Below the pieces are notes generated by a model. It was not told the origin of the DNA. It did no database searches and worked only from the letters and a program-made list of their open reading frames with translations. A stretch of DNA of 64,000 nt from Croceibacterium selenioxidans (GTDB lineage Bacteria; Pseudomonadota; Alphaproteobacteria; Sphingomonadales; Sphingomonadaceae): contig NZ_JAHFVK010000001.1 in assembly GCF_018599195.1 (NCBI RefSeq), forward strand, positions 1,116,001 to 1,180,000. The letters are read 5' to 3'. Shown here piece by piece: positions 10,392-20,306 of this stretch. The position numbers and the translations under genes are program-made. Each line of letters begins with the position of its first letter. The stretch's first letter is position 1.

Positions 10392-11285
10392 ATGGCACCG
10401 CCCTCAAGCCGCCGTTCCGGAAGCAATAAGAAGGCCCAGCTCGGCCTGTTCACGGGCTATGTCCTGGCCGGAGTGGGGATCCTCGTGGGTGCTGCTCTCC
10501 TGGCCATTTCCTTGCTTCGTCCCGAAACCTTTAACGGCCTGCGCTCGATGGCTTCGGACGCGGCGGCGCCTATAGGAGAGGTCGGCGCGGCGGGACGCAC
10601 GGGCGGCAAGAACGTGTTCGACGCGGTTGCCGGGTATTACCGCGCAGGAAGCCGGAACGCGAAACTTGAGGAAGAAGCCAAGATCGCTCGGGTGAAGCTG
10701 GCCGAGGCTGAGGCTCTGCGCCAGGAGAACGCCCGCCTCAAGGCGGCGCTTCGCATGGCCGAAGGCGAGATCCGGCCCGTCGCCACCGCGCGCTTGATCG
10801 GCTCAACCTCCTCGAGCGCGCGACGGATCGCCTATATCTCGGCCGGCACCCGCGATGGCGTCAAACCGGGAATGCCGGTCACCTCGCCGATGGGCCTGGT
10901 CGGGCGCGTCGTCGAAGCTGGTGCCATGAGTTCACGAGTGCTCTTGCTGACAGACAGCGAAAGCATGGTGCCGGTTCGCCGCGCGACGGACAACGTCGTC
11001 GCGTTTGCAGAGGGGCGCTCCGACGGATCTCTGCGCCTTCGCCTGGTCAACCTGGGAGTGAACCCGATCAAGAAGGGCGATGTCTTCGTCACCTCGGGTG
11101 CGGGTGGTCTGTTTCGCCCGGGAATCGCCGTCGCTCTGGCGACCGAGATCACCCGTGACGGTGCTATCGCTCAATTGCTGAGCAATCCGGCGGCGACCGA
11201 TGTCGTGCTGGTCGAACCCGTCTGGCAGCAAAAGGCGATCGAAGCTGCGGACCGCTTGGAGGAAAAGGCGGCGCAGGAGGATTGA
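10392..11285 (+). CDS. mreC: Rod shape-determining protein MreC
   Basis: MreC is a bitopic inner-membrane protein that links MreB filaments to PBP2 and RodA. It has an N-terminal cytoplasmic tail, one transmembrane helix (about residues 18-40), a coiled-coil stretch (RNAKLEEEAKIARVKLAEAE region) and a periplasmic beta-barrel domain. Two ATGs are possible: 10383 sits only a base or two after the AGAGGGGG ribosome-binding site, while 10392 is about 10 bases from it, so I prefer 10392. The stop overlaps the mreD start by one base. Confidence 0.93.
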   Translation: MAPPSSRRSGSNKKAQLGLFTGYVLAGVGILVGAALLAISLLRPETFNGLRSMASDAAAPIGEVGAAGRTGGKNVFDAVAGYYRAGSRNAKLEEEAKIARVKLAEAEALRQENARLKAALRMAEGEIRPVATARLIGSTSSSARRIAYISAGTRDGVKPGMPVTSPMGLVGRVVEAGAMSSRVLLLTDSESMVPVRRATDNVVAFAEGRSDGSLRLRLVNLGVNPIKKGDVFVTSGAGGLFRPGIAVALATEITRDGAIAQLLSNPAATDVVLVEPVWQQKAIEAADRLEEKAAQED

Positions 11286-11839
11286 TGGAAACCCTCAATC
11301 CCAAGTCACGGCGCGATCCTTTCGGAAGCCGCATCAATCGGGACCAGTCGCCGCTGCTGGCTTACGGCTTGCCATGGGCCTCGATCCTGCTCGGATCGCT
11401 AACGCCCTGGCTTCCGGTGATTTCGGCTGCCCCGGTCCTGCCGCCGCTCGGGCTGATGCTGATGCTCGCCTGGCGCTTGCTGAGACCGGGTCTGCTACCG
11501 CTTTGGGCCGGTTTCCCGCTCGGGTTGTTCGACGATCTCTATTCCGGTCAGCCTTTCGGCAGCGGCATCCTGCTCTTCTCGCTGGCCTTGTTCGTCATCG
11601 AACTGGTCGAGATCCGCTTCCCGTGGCGCAACTTTTGGCTCGATTGGTTAACCGCGACGGCCATCATCGTGCCATACCTTGCCATCTCGGCGCTTGTTTC
11701 CGGAGCCAAGCTGACGATGGTACAACTCACAGTCATCGCCCCCCAACTACTGATCTCGATCATGCTGTTTCCCATCGTTGCCCGTCTGGTCGCCCTGCTG
11801 GATCGCCTGCGCCTAATGCGCGTGCGGCGTATTGCCTGA
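11285..11839 (+). CDS. mreD: Rod shape-determining protein MreD
   Basis: MreD is a small polytopic membrane protein of the elongasome; its exact molecular role is unclear. The 184-residue product has about five to six hydrophobic helices separated by short loops, including LPWASILLGSLTPWLP and the segment LLFSLALFVIELVEI, and ends in a basic cytoplasmic tail (RLRLMRVRRIA). Sequence conservation in this family is low, so the assignment rests on topology, size and position. The ATG at 11285 overlaps the mreC stop (TGATG) and follows an AGGAGG ribosome-binding site. Confidence 0.88.
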   Translation: METLNPKSRRDPFGSRINRDQSPLLAYGLPWASILLGSLTPWLPVISAAPVLPPLGLMLMLAWRLLRPGLLPLWAGFPLGLFDDLYSGQPFGSGILLFSLALFVIELVEIRFPWRNFWLDWLTATAIIVPYLAISALVSGAKLTMVQLTVIAPQLLISIMLFPIVARLVALLDRLRLMRVRRIA

Positions 11840-11842
11840 GGT

Positions 11843-13873
11843 ATGCGCCCCAAGTTCTCATCACGATTGCTAGCCGAATCCTTCCACCGCCGGACCTTTG
11901 TCCTCGGCGCGGTCCAGGGAGGCGTCGGCCTGCTGCTCGCGGCGCGGATGGGCTACATCGCCGTTGCCGAGAACGAGAAGTACGAGATGGAGGCGGAGAG
12001 CAATCGGGTGAACCTGACCCTGATTCCGCCGCGCAGAGGCTGGATTCTCGACCGCAACGGCTCTCCCCTCGCCTCCAATCGCGCCGACTTTCGGGTCGAC
12101 ATCATCCCGGACCGGCTCAAGGACGCCGACGCGGAGATCACTACGCTTGGAGAGCTGCTGAACTTCACCCCGGTCGAGCTTCAGGATTTGCGCGACAAGA
12201 TCGACAAGGCCGCCGGCTTCCAGCCCGTCCAGGTGGCCGACGGTCTCGACTATGACACTTTCGCCGCCGTCAGCGTACGCCTGCCGGAACTGCCGGGCGT
12301 AGTCCCCCAGCGGGGTTTTTCACGCTTTTACCCCACCGGGCCCTCGGTCGGCCACTTGATAGGATACGTCGGCACTGCGGCGAAAGAGGAATACGAAAAG
12401 GAGCCGGTACCGCTGCTGGTGACTCCTGGCTTTAAGCTCGGGAAGGACGGGCTCGAGAAGCAGTTCGAACAGGTCCTGCGCGGTGAGCCGGGTGCTCGCC
12501 GTGTCGAAGTCACCGCCTCAGGCCGGATCGTCCGCGATCTCGACACGCGCGAGGATGTCCAGGGCAAGCCGATCCAGCTTACGATCGACGGACCCTTGCA
12601 AGACTATGCCGCCCGCCGGCTCGGGCTTGAGAGCGGCTCAGTCGTGGTGATCGACTGCGCGAGCGGCGACTTGCTGTGCATGGCCTCGATGCCAAGTTTC
12701 GACCCTAACAGCTTTTCCGATGGTATCGGGCGCGTCGAATATCAGATGCTCAGCGAGAACGAGCGAGTTCCGCTGCGTAACAAGGTACTCAAGGGACTCT
12801 ATCCACCTGGTTCGACGGTCAAGCCCATGGTGGCGATGTCCTTCCTTGAAGCGGGCCTGGACCCTAACGAGACCGTCGGGTGTGGTGGCGGCTTGCGGGT
12901 TGGCAACCGCGTGTTCCACTGCTGGAACCGCCGCGGCCACGGCTCGGTCAACATGTCCAAGGGCATTTACCAGTCGTGCGACGTGTATTTCTATCACTTC
13001 GCCCAGCGGCTCGGGATGGACGTGATTGCGCCGATGGCCAAGCGCCTGGGCATGGGGCAGGAATTTCAGCTTCCGGTCGCCAGCCAGTTTTTCGGTACGG
13101 TTCCCGACCCGGCCTGGAAGCTCAAGAAATACGGCAAGCCTTGGCAGTCGTACGACACGGTCAATGCGACGATCGGCCAAGGCTACATGCTCGCCAATCC
13201 CTTGCAGCTGGCGATCATGGCCTCGCGCCTAGCCACCGGTAACAAGATCATGCCGCGGCTGATCCTCGACGGTAAGACCCCGCACTTCGACAGCATGGAT
13301 TTCCACGGCGACCACGTGCAGATCATCCAGAAAGCGATGAGCGACGTGGTCAACGGCCCCGGCACCGCAGGCCGGGCGAGGTTGCCGATCGAGAATGTCC
13401 TGATGGCCGGCAAGACCGGTACGGCCCAGGTGGTCGGGCTCAACATCGGCAGCGGCAAGGGCGGGATTTGGAAACACCGCGACCATGGCTTGTTCATCTT
13501 CTTCGCCCCGTTCGACAAGCCGCGTTATGCCGGGGCGGTAGTGATCGAGCACGGCGGCGGCTCCGGCGCGGCCTATCCGATTGCGCGGGACGTCATGACC
13601 TTCCTGTTCGACCCGGCCAAGGGGCTCGAGGCGCTCCACGCGATGGAGCAGCAGTGGGGCGGCACGGCCAAGGAACGCTTTGACGCCGAGTATGCCCGCC
13701 GGGCGGCAGCGGCGGGCATCGATGTGCCGCCGGTGCCCGAAGACCAGGCGACTATTGCGCGGCTCGTCGATGCCGAAGCTCGCGCCGCGGCGGCCCAGCC
13801 GGCCGGAGTGGCCACCGAGGCCGTGGCTCCCCGGCCCGAGCCCGATGTCCTTGACGGAGCCGAACCGCGATGA
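11843..13873 (+). CDS. mrdA: Penicillin-binding protein 2 (elongasome transpeptidase)
   Basis: PBP2 is the class B transpeptidase that crosslinks peptidoglycan during cell elongation together with RodA. The 676-residue protein has one N-terminal transmembrane helix (about residues 17-40), a dimerisation/pedestal region and a transpeptidase domain with the three active-site motifs: STVK at Ser324, the SCD triad (SxN position) in YQSCDVYFY, and KTG at Lys524 in MAGKTGTAQ. A long Ala/Pro-rich C-terminal tail (about residues 595-676) is an extension. Its stop overlaps the rodA start by 4 bases. Confidence 0.96.
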   Translation: MRPKFSSRLLAESFHRRTFVLGAVQGGVGLLLAARMGYIAVAENEKYEMEAESNRVNLTLIPPRRGWILDRNGSPLASNRADFRVDIIPDRLKDADAEITTLGELLNFTPVELQDLRDKIDKAAGFQPVQVADGLDYDTFAAVSVRLPELPGVVPQRGFSRFYPTGPSVGHLIGYVGTAAKEEYEKEPVPLLVTPGFKLGKDGLEKQFEQVLRGEPGARRVEVTASGRIVRDLDTREDVQGKPIQLTIDGPLQDYAARRLGLESGSVVVIDCASGDLLCMASMPSFDPNSFSDGIGRVEYQMLSENERVPLRNKVLKGLYPPGSTVKPMVAMSFLEAGLDPNETVGCGGGLRVGNRVFHCWNRRGHGSVNMSKGIYQSCDVYFYHFAQRLGMDVIAPMAKRLGMGQEFQLPVASQFFGTVPDPAWKLKKYGKPWQSYDTVNATIGQGYMLANPLQLAIMASRLATGNKIMPRLILDGKTPHFDSMDFHGDHVQIIQKAMSDVVNGPGTAGRARLPIENVLMAGKTGTAQVVGLNIGSGKGGIWKHRDHGLFIFFAPFDKPRYAGAVVIEHGGGSGAAYPIARDVMTFLFDPAKGLEALHAMEQQWGGTAKERFDAEYARRAAAAGIDVPPVPEDQATIARLVDAEARAAAAQPAGVATEAVAPRPEPDVLDGAEPR

Positions 13874-14988
13874 AGCTCGCAGTCCTTCCCGAGCCACTGG
13901 CCGGCATTCCGTGGCGGGTTATCCTGCCGCTCGTCATCCTGGTCTGCTTTGGCGCCACCGTGCTGCACTCGGCCGCCGGCGGATCGTTTCACCCGTTCGC
14001 CACCTCCCACCTGGTTCGCTTCGGCGTGTTCCTGACGATGGCCCTGATCATCCGGCTGATGCCTCGAGAGTTGGTCGTGATGGCGGCCTATCCGGCCTAC
14101 GTCGGCGTTCTGCTATTGCTGATCCTGGTCGAATTGCTCGGCGCGATCGGCGGCGGCAGCCAGCGTTGGCTCGACCTCGGGTTCATCGTCTTGCAGCCGT
14201 CCGAGTTCATGAAGCCGGTGATCGTGCTGACACTGGCGACATTTTATGGCGCTCTTCCGCCAGGCATGACTGGTTCCTGGCGGGCCCTCCTTCCTGCCGG
14301 GGTACTCGTCGGCCTGCCGATGGGGCTGGTGCTCCTGCAACCTGACCTTGGGACGGCGTTGGCGATCGGCTTCGGCGCAGGGGTTCTCTTGTTCCTCGCC
14401 GGATTGCCTTGGAAGTGGTTTGCGGGCGCGGGCGCCGCGGCCCTGGTTATCGCTCCGATTGCCTATTTCTTTGCGCTCCACGACTACCAGCGAGCTCGGG
14501 TTACGACGTTCCTCGACCCGGAAAGCGACCCCCTCGGAACAGGCTACCACATCACCCAGTCGAAGATTGCCATCGGTTCAGGGGGCATAACGGGCAAGGG
14601 TTTCGGCGAGGGATCGCAGAGCCACCTCAACTACCTGCCCGAACCTCACACCGACTTCGTCTTCGCCACGATGGCGGAAGAATGGGGATTGGTGGGCGGC
14701 CTGCTGGTGCTGCTGATCTTCGGTGTCATTCTGCGCTGGGGCCTCACGGTCGCCCGCAACGCGCCCGATCGCTTCTCCCAGCTCCTGGCGGGCGGCATGA
14801 CGGCGACGATCTTCTTTTACGTCGCCATCAATCTGCTGATGGTCATGGGCCTTGCCCCTGTGGTCGGAATCCCGCTGCCGTTCATGAGCCATGGCGGGTC
14901 GTCGATGCTCACGAACATGATCTGCATCGGCACCTTGATGATGATCGACCGGTGGAGTCAGCGTTCTCGCAGCACGAGTTTCAACTAA
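13870..14988 (+). CDS. mrdB: Peptidoglycan glycosyltransferase RodA
   Basis: RodA is a SEDS-family polymerase that extends glycan strands from lipid II and works with PBP2. The 372-residue protein has about ten membrane helices. Visible SEDS hallmarks include GGGSQRWLDLG early on, LQPSEFMKP, LLQPDLGTA, the catalytic-loop region ending with the PEPHTDFVFA segment, and the C-terminal GIPLPFMSHGGSSML. ATG at 13870 overlaps the mrdA stop in ATGA form. It is the last gene of the elongasome operon. Confidence 0.97.
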   Translation: MKLAVLPEPLAGIPWRVILPLVILVCFGATVLHSAAGGSFHPFATSHLVRFGVFLTMALIIRLMPRELVVMAAYPAYVGVLLLLILVELLGAIGGGSQRWLDLGFIVLQPSEFMKPVIVLTLATFYGALPPGMTGSWRALLPAGVLVGLPMGLVLLQPDLGTALAIGFGAGVLLFLAGLPWKWFAGAGAAALVIAPIAYFFALHDYQRARVTTFLDPESDPLGTGYHITQSKIAIGSGGITGKGFGEGSQSHLNYLPEPHTDFVFATMAEEWGLVGGLLVLLIFGVILRWGLTVARNAPDRFSQLLAGGMTATIFFYVAINLLMVMGLAPVVGIPLPFMSHGGSSMLTNMICIGTLMMIDRWSQRSRSTSFN

Positions 14989-15087
14989 GGCAAAACACGC
15001 CCTTTTCACGGCGACGACAATCGCTATATGGGCGTCTCCCGCGATTCGCGGGGCCACCGCGGTCCGGGTTTCCCGGCCCCTGGGAGT

Positions 15088-15163
<76 letters not shown>

Positions 15164-15242
15164 TCCCCTCCCCTCCGACAGTCGAACAGCCGAAGAAGCG
15201 GGAGCGCGTGGCTGCGTCCCGGCCGAGCAATCACCCCCTCCG

Positions 15243-17270
15243 TCAGGCCGGCTCGCTGGCTCTCTGGGCGATAGCCTCCGCCACTCTTCCGTTCACTTCC
15301 TCGAGGTGATCGAAATGGGCGTCATACGTGGCCATGCCCTGGCTCAGGGCGCGAATGTCCTTGTGCAGGGCGGCTAGCTCCGCCTCGGGCACCATGGCTT
15401 CGATCGTGTCCCATCGCGACCATCCCTCGCGGGGGGTCATTCCAAGCACGCGAGCCCTGTGGCTCGCCAGGGCCGAGGTGATACGCGACGTTGCGCTGCC
15501 GGGCGTTGCGATGGTCACCTGATCAATCGGTTCGAGCAAGTAGGGTGCGCAAGCGGCAAGCGCTTCGGACATCGCGATCCGTCCAGCCATGCGGAAGGCG
15601 AGCTCCGAGCTGTCGACGCTGTGGTACGAACCGTCGACCAGCGTCACCGCGACATCGACGACGGGGTGTCCGAGCGGCCCTTTCAACATGGCGTCACGCA
15701 CGCCATGCTCAACCGCGGGGATCCATTGCTTGGGAACCACGCCGCCAGAGATCTTTTCTTCAAAGCGAAAGCCTTCGCCCCTGGGCAACGGGCGGACCTC
15801 GATCACCACGTCTCCATACTGTCCGTGACCGCCGGATTGCTTCTTGTGCCGCCCGCGCTGGGTGGCGCTCTTGCGAATCGTCTCCCGGATCAGAACCGCG
15901 GCTTGCCTGGCCTCTACAGGTAACCCGTAGCGTCGTTTCAACCGATCGAGCGCGAGGGCGAGGTGTTCTTCGTTGATCCCGCGCAGAAGGGTCTCGTGAG
16001 TTTCCTCATTCGTTTCGCAGGCTAGCCCCAGATCCTCTTCAAGCAACTTCGCCAGGGCGGTGGAGAGGCGCACCTCGTCCTTATGGTCCTTCACGCCGAT
16101 CGAAAGGGCGGAGTTGGGGGTGCGCTTGGCGCGCTGTTCCGGCGCCGAAGGTGTGACGCCTTCAGACAGGCGATGACCCGCGTGGACCGCGTCGGCTTTG
16201 GCAATTCCGACGACATCGCCTGGTTCGCCGCGCTTGAGCCTGATCGTGCCCCCTCCGTGAAGACCGAACAAGGCGCCGGCCCGATGACCGTCTCCGGTTG
16301 AGGAGTTCAGTTCGGTGCCCTCGTTGAGGGGTTTGCCGAATATCCGGGCGAGCGAAAGGCGCCCCACGGCGGTCTCGTTCGAAACCTTGAAGACCTCGAT
16401 CACGGGCCCCTCGATCAGCAATCGTTCCGCGGTTGCGCTGGCCGAGGGCGTATCGTGGCGCAGGGCCTTGAGCAGGCGGCGCACGCCGAAGCCGTTGACC
16501 GCTGAGCCGAACATGACCGGGACGACGAGCCCCTCTGCCGTTTCGCGCTTGAGGTCGCCGAACACCGTCGCGAGGTCGGGAGTCTCGTCGCTGAGCAATT
16601 GCTCTAGAAGGGCGTCGTCATGGTCCGCCAACTGTTCGAGCAGATGAAACCGGGCTTTGCTCTCGGAGTCCTCCAACTCGGGCGGCAACGGAACCAGCTC
16701 CGACGCCTGTCCGGCGCGGTATTTGTAGGCGCGGTCGAGGGCGAGATCGACGAAGCCGACCACCTCCTCGCCCTTTCTGATGGGGATCTGCCGGGCGACC
16801 AGCGCGGCCTTGCTCAGCGGTTCGAGGGATTCGAGGAGGTCTTCGAGAGTTCCATGAGCTTTGTCGATTTTATTGACGAAAATTGCATGGGGAACTCCGC
16901 GGGCTTCTATGTCGCGCAGCAGGGGTTCGGCGAGCGCCGCGCGTTCGGGTTCGGGTGGCAGGACGACCAGTGCCAGGTCGGCAATATCGAGAGCCGCATC
17001 GGCCTCCGCCGCGAAACCGACCGATCCGGGAGCATCGAGCAGGATGTAATCGTCACCCGCCCAGTTGAAGCGCATGAGATTGAGCTCGGTCGACCCTCCC
17101 CGGGCGCGCGCTTCGGCACTGGCATCGCCTAGCGACGTGCCGGACTCGACCGAGCCGAGCCGGGGTATCGCGCCGGCTGCATGCAACAGCGCCTCTGCCA
17201 GGCTGGTCTTTCCAGCGCCTGCGGGGCCGACGAGCGCGATGACTCTCGCACCGCTGCCGATGGCATCCAT
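15243..17270 (-). CDS. Elongation factor G-like GTPase (non-canonical paralogue)
   Basis: The 675-residue protein has the EF-G domain order: GTPase (about residues 8-255), beta-barrel domain II, and domains III-V. The G1 motif GPAGAGKTS and G4 NKID are intact, but G3 is DAPGS rather than the canonical DTPGH, so the catalytic histidine is replaced by serine, and G2 is atypical. Domain IV has the GGHGQYGDVVIEVRP stretch. Such EF-G-like proteins occur beside a true fusA in many sphingomonads; their role is unsettled (possibly ribosome recycling, stress translation or tetracycline-protection-like action). It is monocistronic and diverges from the SDR gene. Confidence 0.9.
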   Translation of the reverse strand: MDAIGSGARVIALVGPAGAGKTSLAEALLHAAGAIPRLGSVESGTSLGDASAEARARGGSTELNLMRFNWAGDDYILLDAPGSVGFAAEADAALDIADLALVVLPPEPERAALAEPLLRDIEARGVPHAIFVNKIDKAHGTLEDLLESLEPLSKAALVARQIPIRKGEEVVGFVDLALDRAYKYRAGQASELVPLPPELEDSESKARFHLLEQLADHDDALLEQLLSDETPDLATVFGDLKRETAEGLVVPVMFGSAVNGFGVRRLLKALRHDTPSASATAERLLIEGPVIEVFKVSNETAVGRLSLARIFGKPLNEGTELNSSTGDGHRAGALFGLHGGGTIRLKRGEPGDVVGIAKADAVHAGHRLSEGVTPSAPEQRAKRTPNSALSIGVKDHKDEVRLSTALAKLLEEDLGLACETNEETHETLLRGINEEHLALALDRLKRRYGLPVEARQAAVLIRETIRKSATQRGRHKKQSGGHGQYGDVVIEVRPLPRGEGFRFEEKISGGVVPKQWIPAVEHGVRDAMLKGPLGHPVVDVAVTLVDGSYHSVDSSELAFRMAGRIAMSEALAACAPYLLEPIDQVTIATPGSATSRITSALASHRARVLGMTPREGWSRWDTIEAMVPEAELAALHKDIRALSQGMATYDAHFDHLEEVNGRVAEAIAQRASEPA

Positions 17271-17452
17271 GATCCTCTCCTTGGTTGCCTCCCGTCATGG
17301 AGCCCAAGGTGATCCCGTAGGTGGGAAGATTGACTCAAGCGGCGCGGAAGGCAACCCCAGATTCAAATTGGCAGGATTCGAATTGATGGTTCCGCTGAGG
17401 CGCCAGCTTGGTTAAGCGGTCGGGCGAAACATACTCATGAAGGGGATGACTG

Positions 17453-18181
17453 TTGAGCATTCTGCAGGGCCGGGTCGCGGTCGTGACCGGCGCCAGTTCG
17501 GGAATCGGTGAAGCCTGTGCCGTTTCGTTTGTCGAGAAGGGCGCCAAAGTCGTGCTCGCAGCTCGTCGGGTCGAGCGCTTGGCTGCGCTGGTCGAGCGTC
17601 TTGAGGCGATGGGCGGCGAAGCGCTCGCCGTCGCTACCGATGTCACCAGCGAAGGCGCAGTCGACAACCTCTTCGCCCAGGCGGTCGAGCGCTTCGGCAC
17701 CGTCGACGTGGTGATCAACAACGCTGGGGTTGCCGACAGCACACCGGTCGACGAGATGTCGCTCGAAACCTGGGAGCAGGTGCTCACGACCAACCTCACC
17801 TCGGCCTTCCTCTGCAGCCGCGCGGCCTTCCGCGTGATGAAAGGCAAGGGCCGTGGGCGGATCATCAACATCGGCTCGATCTCGGCCCGCGTGCCGCGGC
17901 CCCACAGCCCGGCCTATGCCGCGAGCAAGTGGGGTCTCGATGGTCTGACGCGCTCGCTCGCAATCGACGGGCGCGAGCACAATATCGCCGCCTCGATCTT
18001 CCACCCCGGCATCGTCGCGACCGAGATCGCGCCAGGTGCAGTCAAGCTGCCGGAGAACTTCGCCGCTTCGCCGAAGGATATCGCCGACGTGATCATCCAC
18101 ATGTGCGACATCCCCGACCACCTCAACTTCTACGAGGGCATGGTCGTCCAGATCGACCTCCCGTTCCTCGGACGGGGCTGA
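17453..18181 (+). CDS. Short-chain dehydrogenase/reductase (SDR)
   Basis: A classical SDR of 242 residues, an NAD(P)-dependent oxidoreductase of unknown substrate. Visible are the dinucleotide site TGASSGIG near the N-terminus, the NNAG motif (VVINNAGVAD), and the Ser-Tyr-Lys catalytic set ending in PAYAASKWGLDGL. Asp or Arg preference after the second strand (AARRVERL) suggests NADP(H). The only workable start is TTG at 17453: an in-frame stop lies two codons upstream, and an AAGGGG ribosome-binding site sits about 7 bases before it. The next gene starts 7 bases after its stop, so the two may act on the same hydroxy/keto compound. Confidence 0.9.
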   Translation: MSILQGRVAVVTGASSGIGEACAVSFVEKGAKVVLAARRVERLAALVERLEAMGGEALAVATDVTSEGAVDNLFAQAVERFGTVDVVINNAGVADSTPVDEMSLETWEQVLTTNLTSAFLCSRAAFRVMKGKGRGRIINIGSISARVPRPHSPAYAASKWGLDGLTRSLAIDGREHNIAASIFHPGIVATEIAPGAVKLPENFAASPKDIADVIIHMCDIPDHLNFYEGMVVQIDLPFLGRG

Positions 18182-18188
18182 CTCTGAG

Positions 18189-19334
18189 GTGAAGGGCGAC
18201 CTCGCCTGCTACAACATCGCGGACTTGCGCGAGCGGGCCCGGCGGCGGTTGCCTCACGGCATCTGGGAATACCTCGAGCGCGGCGTCGAAGACGAAGCCG
18301 GCATGGCCCGCAACCGCGCCGCGTTCGAGCAGGTGACCTTTCGACCACGCGTCCTGCGTGGCGTCCACGCGATCGATACCAGCGCGCAGATCTTCGGGCA
18401 GGCGACTCCCCTGCCCCTCGCCCTCGCCCCGACCGGGGCCGCAGGCCTGATGTGGTACCAGGGAGACCTTGCCCTCGCCCGGGCGGCGGCCAAGGCGGGC
18501 CTGCCGTTCACCATCTCCAGTGCCAGCACGATGGATCTCGAACAGATTGCCGTCGCGGGCGGACGGTTGTGGTTCCAGCTCTACTTGTGGGAGGACCGTG
18601 CGTTGTCCTTCGACGTTGTCCAGCGCGCGCATGAGCTAGGGTGCGAAGCGCTCTTCGTCACGCTCGACCTGCCGGTTCCACCCAACCGCGAATATATTCA
18701 CCGCAACGGATTCGGCACGCCTTTCAAGCTCAACGCCCGCAACACCCTCGACGTATTGACGCATCCGCGTTGGCTGGCCGGCGTAATGGGGCGCTACTCG
18801 GTTAGCGGCGGTATTCCGACCCAGGCTAACCTGCCCGACCGCCTGCGAGCCAAGATAACCAAGGGCGCGCCTCCCGGAGCGCTGTTCAAACAGGACGATC
18901 TCGACTGGGACGGGGTGAAGGACTTGCGCGACCGCTGGCCAGGGAAGCTCATCCTCAAAGGGGTGCTTCATCCCGACGACGCCAGGCAGGCATTGGCGCT
19001 TGGGGCCGATGGCGTTGTGGTTTCAAACCATGGCGGCCGAGCGCTCGATTCCTCTATCGCCTCGATCGAGGCGCTGCCGGAAATCGTCTCCGCAGTCGGA
19101 GGCAAGATGACCGTGTTTCTGGACAGTGGCGTTCGGCGCGGTAGCGACATTATCAAGGCCGTGGCTCTCGGCGCCGACGCTGTGCTCGCGGGACGGGCGC
19201 CGCTCTACGGCCTGAGCGCCGCAGGCGAAGCCGGGGTTACGCGCGCGCTCGACCTGCTCAGGGCGGAAACGACGCGAACCATGGCCATGCTCGGCGCACG
19301 TTCGCTTGGCGAAGTCAGGGCACTGCTCGGTTGA
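18189..19334 (+). CDS. FMN-dependent alpha-hydroxy-acid dehydrogenase (LldD/glycolate oxidase family)
   Basis: The 381-residue TIM barrel oxidises an alpha-hydroxy acid such as L-lactate, glycolate or mandelate to the keto acid. Family features are the active-site histidine in VSNHGGRALD, the FMN phosphate site near DSGVRRGSDIIKA and LGADAVLAGRAPLYGL, and the N-terminal NIADLRERARRRLP. It starts with GTG at 18189, 7 bases after the SDR stop. The substrate cannot be set from sequence; L-lactate dehydrogenase is the default annotation. Its stop overlaps the M48 protease start. Confidence 0.91.
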   Translation: MKGDLACYNIADLRERARRRLPHGIWEYLERGVEDEAGMARNRAAFEQVTFRPRVLRGVHAIDTSAQIFGQATPLPLALAPTGAAGLMWYQGDLALARAAAKAGLPFTISSASTMDLEQIAVAGGRLWFQLYLWEDRALSFDVVQRAHELGCEALFVTLDLPVPPNREYIHRNGFGTPFKLNARNTLDVLTHPRWLAGVMGRYSVSGGIPTQANLPDRLRAKITKGAPPGALFKQDDLDWDGVKDLRDRWPGKLILKGVLHPDDARQALALGADGVVVSNHGGRALDSSIASIEALPEIVSAVGGKMTVFLDSGVRRGSDIIKAVALGADAVLAGRAPLYGLSAAGEAGVTRALDLLRAETTRTMAMLGARSLGEVRALLG

Positions 19335-20305
19335 TGCGTTTGTTCCGTGAATTACTGGCCCTTGCCACGGCCCTGGCGTGCAGCTCGCAGGCCGCGGCCC
19401 AGGAAGCGGCCTCGCTTGACGCCCTTCTGCAGCAGGACGTCCGCCTGGCGACAATTGCCGAACGGCTAATGGGCGCCAACCATGAGCTATGCCGACAGCA
19501 GATGCCGCTGACCGGCATGATCCTGCACAGCCTCGATCAATACACGAAGGGCGGACAGGACGCCGCCTTCGTCAACGGTCCGATTGCCGTGTCTGCCGTT
19601 GTTCCGGGGTCGCCCGCTGAGGCGACCCTTCGACCTACGGACGGCCTGGCCGCGATCGGCACAACCCCGACAGCGGGAATGAAGGCAGACGGTAAGTCAC
19701 CGGTGCGTGATACGGCCTTCGCGGCTTTGGCCGAACAACCGGCCCAAGGCCCGGTTCGGCTAGAGATCGTACGTCAGGGACAGGAACAGGCCGTTTCGCT
19801 CGATGCGAAACCCGGATGCCGCGTGTTGGTCGAGATCAGGGTCGCCGACGGGCTCAACGGTCGATCCGACGGACGGGTCATCCAGGTCAACTACGGGCTG
19901 GCGGCGGTCGCGACCGATGAAGAACTGGCAGTCGTCTTTGCCCACGAACTCGCTCACGTCGTGCTCGAACACCGTCGCCGGTTGAAGGCCGCGGGTGTCG
20001 ACAAGGGGTTCTTCGGCGAGTTCGGGCGAAATCAGCAGCTCAACCGGCAAGTCGAGGTGGAAGCTGACCGGATGGCGGTCCATCTTCTCGCCAACGCTGG
20101 TTACGATCCCCGCATCGCTCCGAAATTCTGGCGCTCCAGCCTGGGTCAGCGCACGTCAGGCGGGCTGACCCGGAGCCGGGTCTATCCCTCGGCGGAAGCA
20201 CGGGCGGTGTTGATCGAGCGGGAGATTTCGGACTATCTCGTCGCCGGCGCAGGACCGAGTTTTCCGGGGCACTTGCTGGCGCGGCGTGATCGGCCGTTCG
20301 ACTAA
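19334..20305 (+). CDS. Secreted M48-family metalloprotease with PDZ-like region
   Basis: A signal peptide (residues 1-23, cleavage near AAA-QE) leads a 323-residue periplasmic protein. Residues about 80-155 look like a PDZ-type domain (AVVPGSPAEATLRPTDGLAAI). The zinc site is HELAH at His204-His208 with a downstream EVEADRMAVHLL supplying the third ligand, as in M48 peptidases such as BepA and LoiP that act on outer-membrane proteins. A start at 19334 overlaps the upstream stop (TGATG). Its operon mates are metabolic, so linkage gives no function. Confidence 0.87.
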   Translation: MRLFRELLALATALACSSQAAAQEAASLDALLQQDVRLATIAERLMGANHELCRQQMPLTGMILHSLDQYTKGGQDAAFVNGPIAVSAVVPGSPAEATLRPTDGLAAIGTTPTAGMKADGKSPVRDTAFAALAEQPAQGPVRLEIVRQGQEQAVSLDAKPGCRVLVEIRVADGLNGRSDGRVIQVNYGLAAVATDEELAVVFAHELAHVVLEHRRRLKAAGVDKGFFGEFGRNQQLNRQVEVEADRMAVHLLANAGYDPRIAPKFWRSSLGQRTSGGLTRSRVYPSAEARAVLIEREISDYLVAGAGPSFPGHLLARRDRPFD

Positions 20306-20306
20306 C

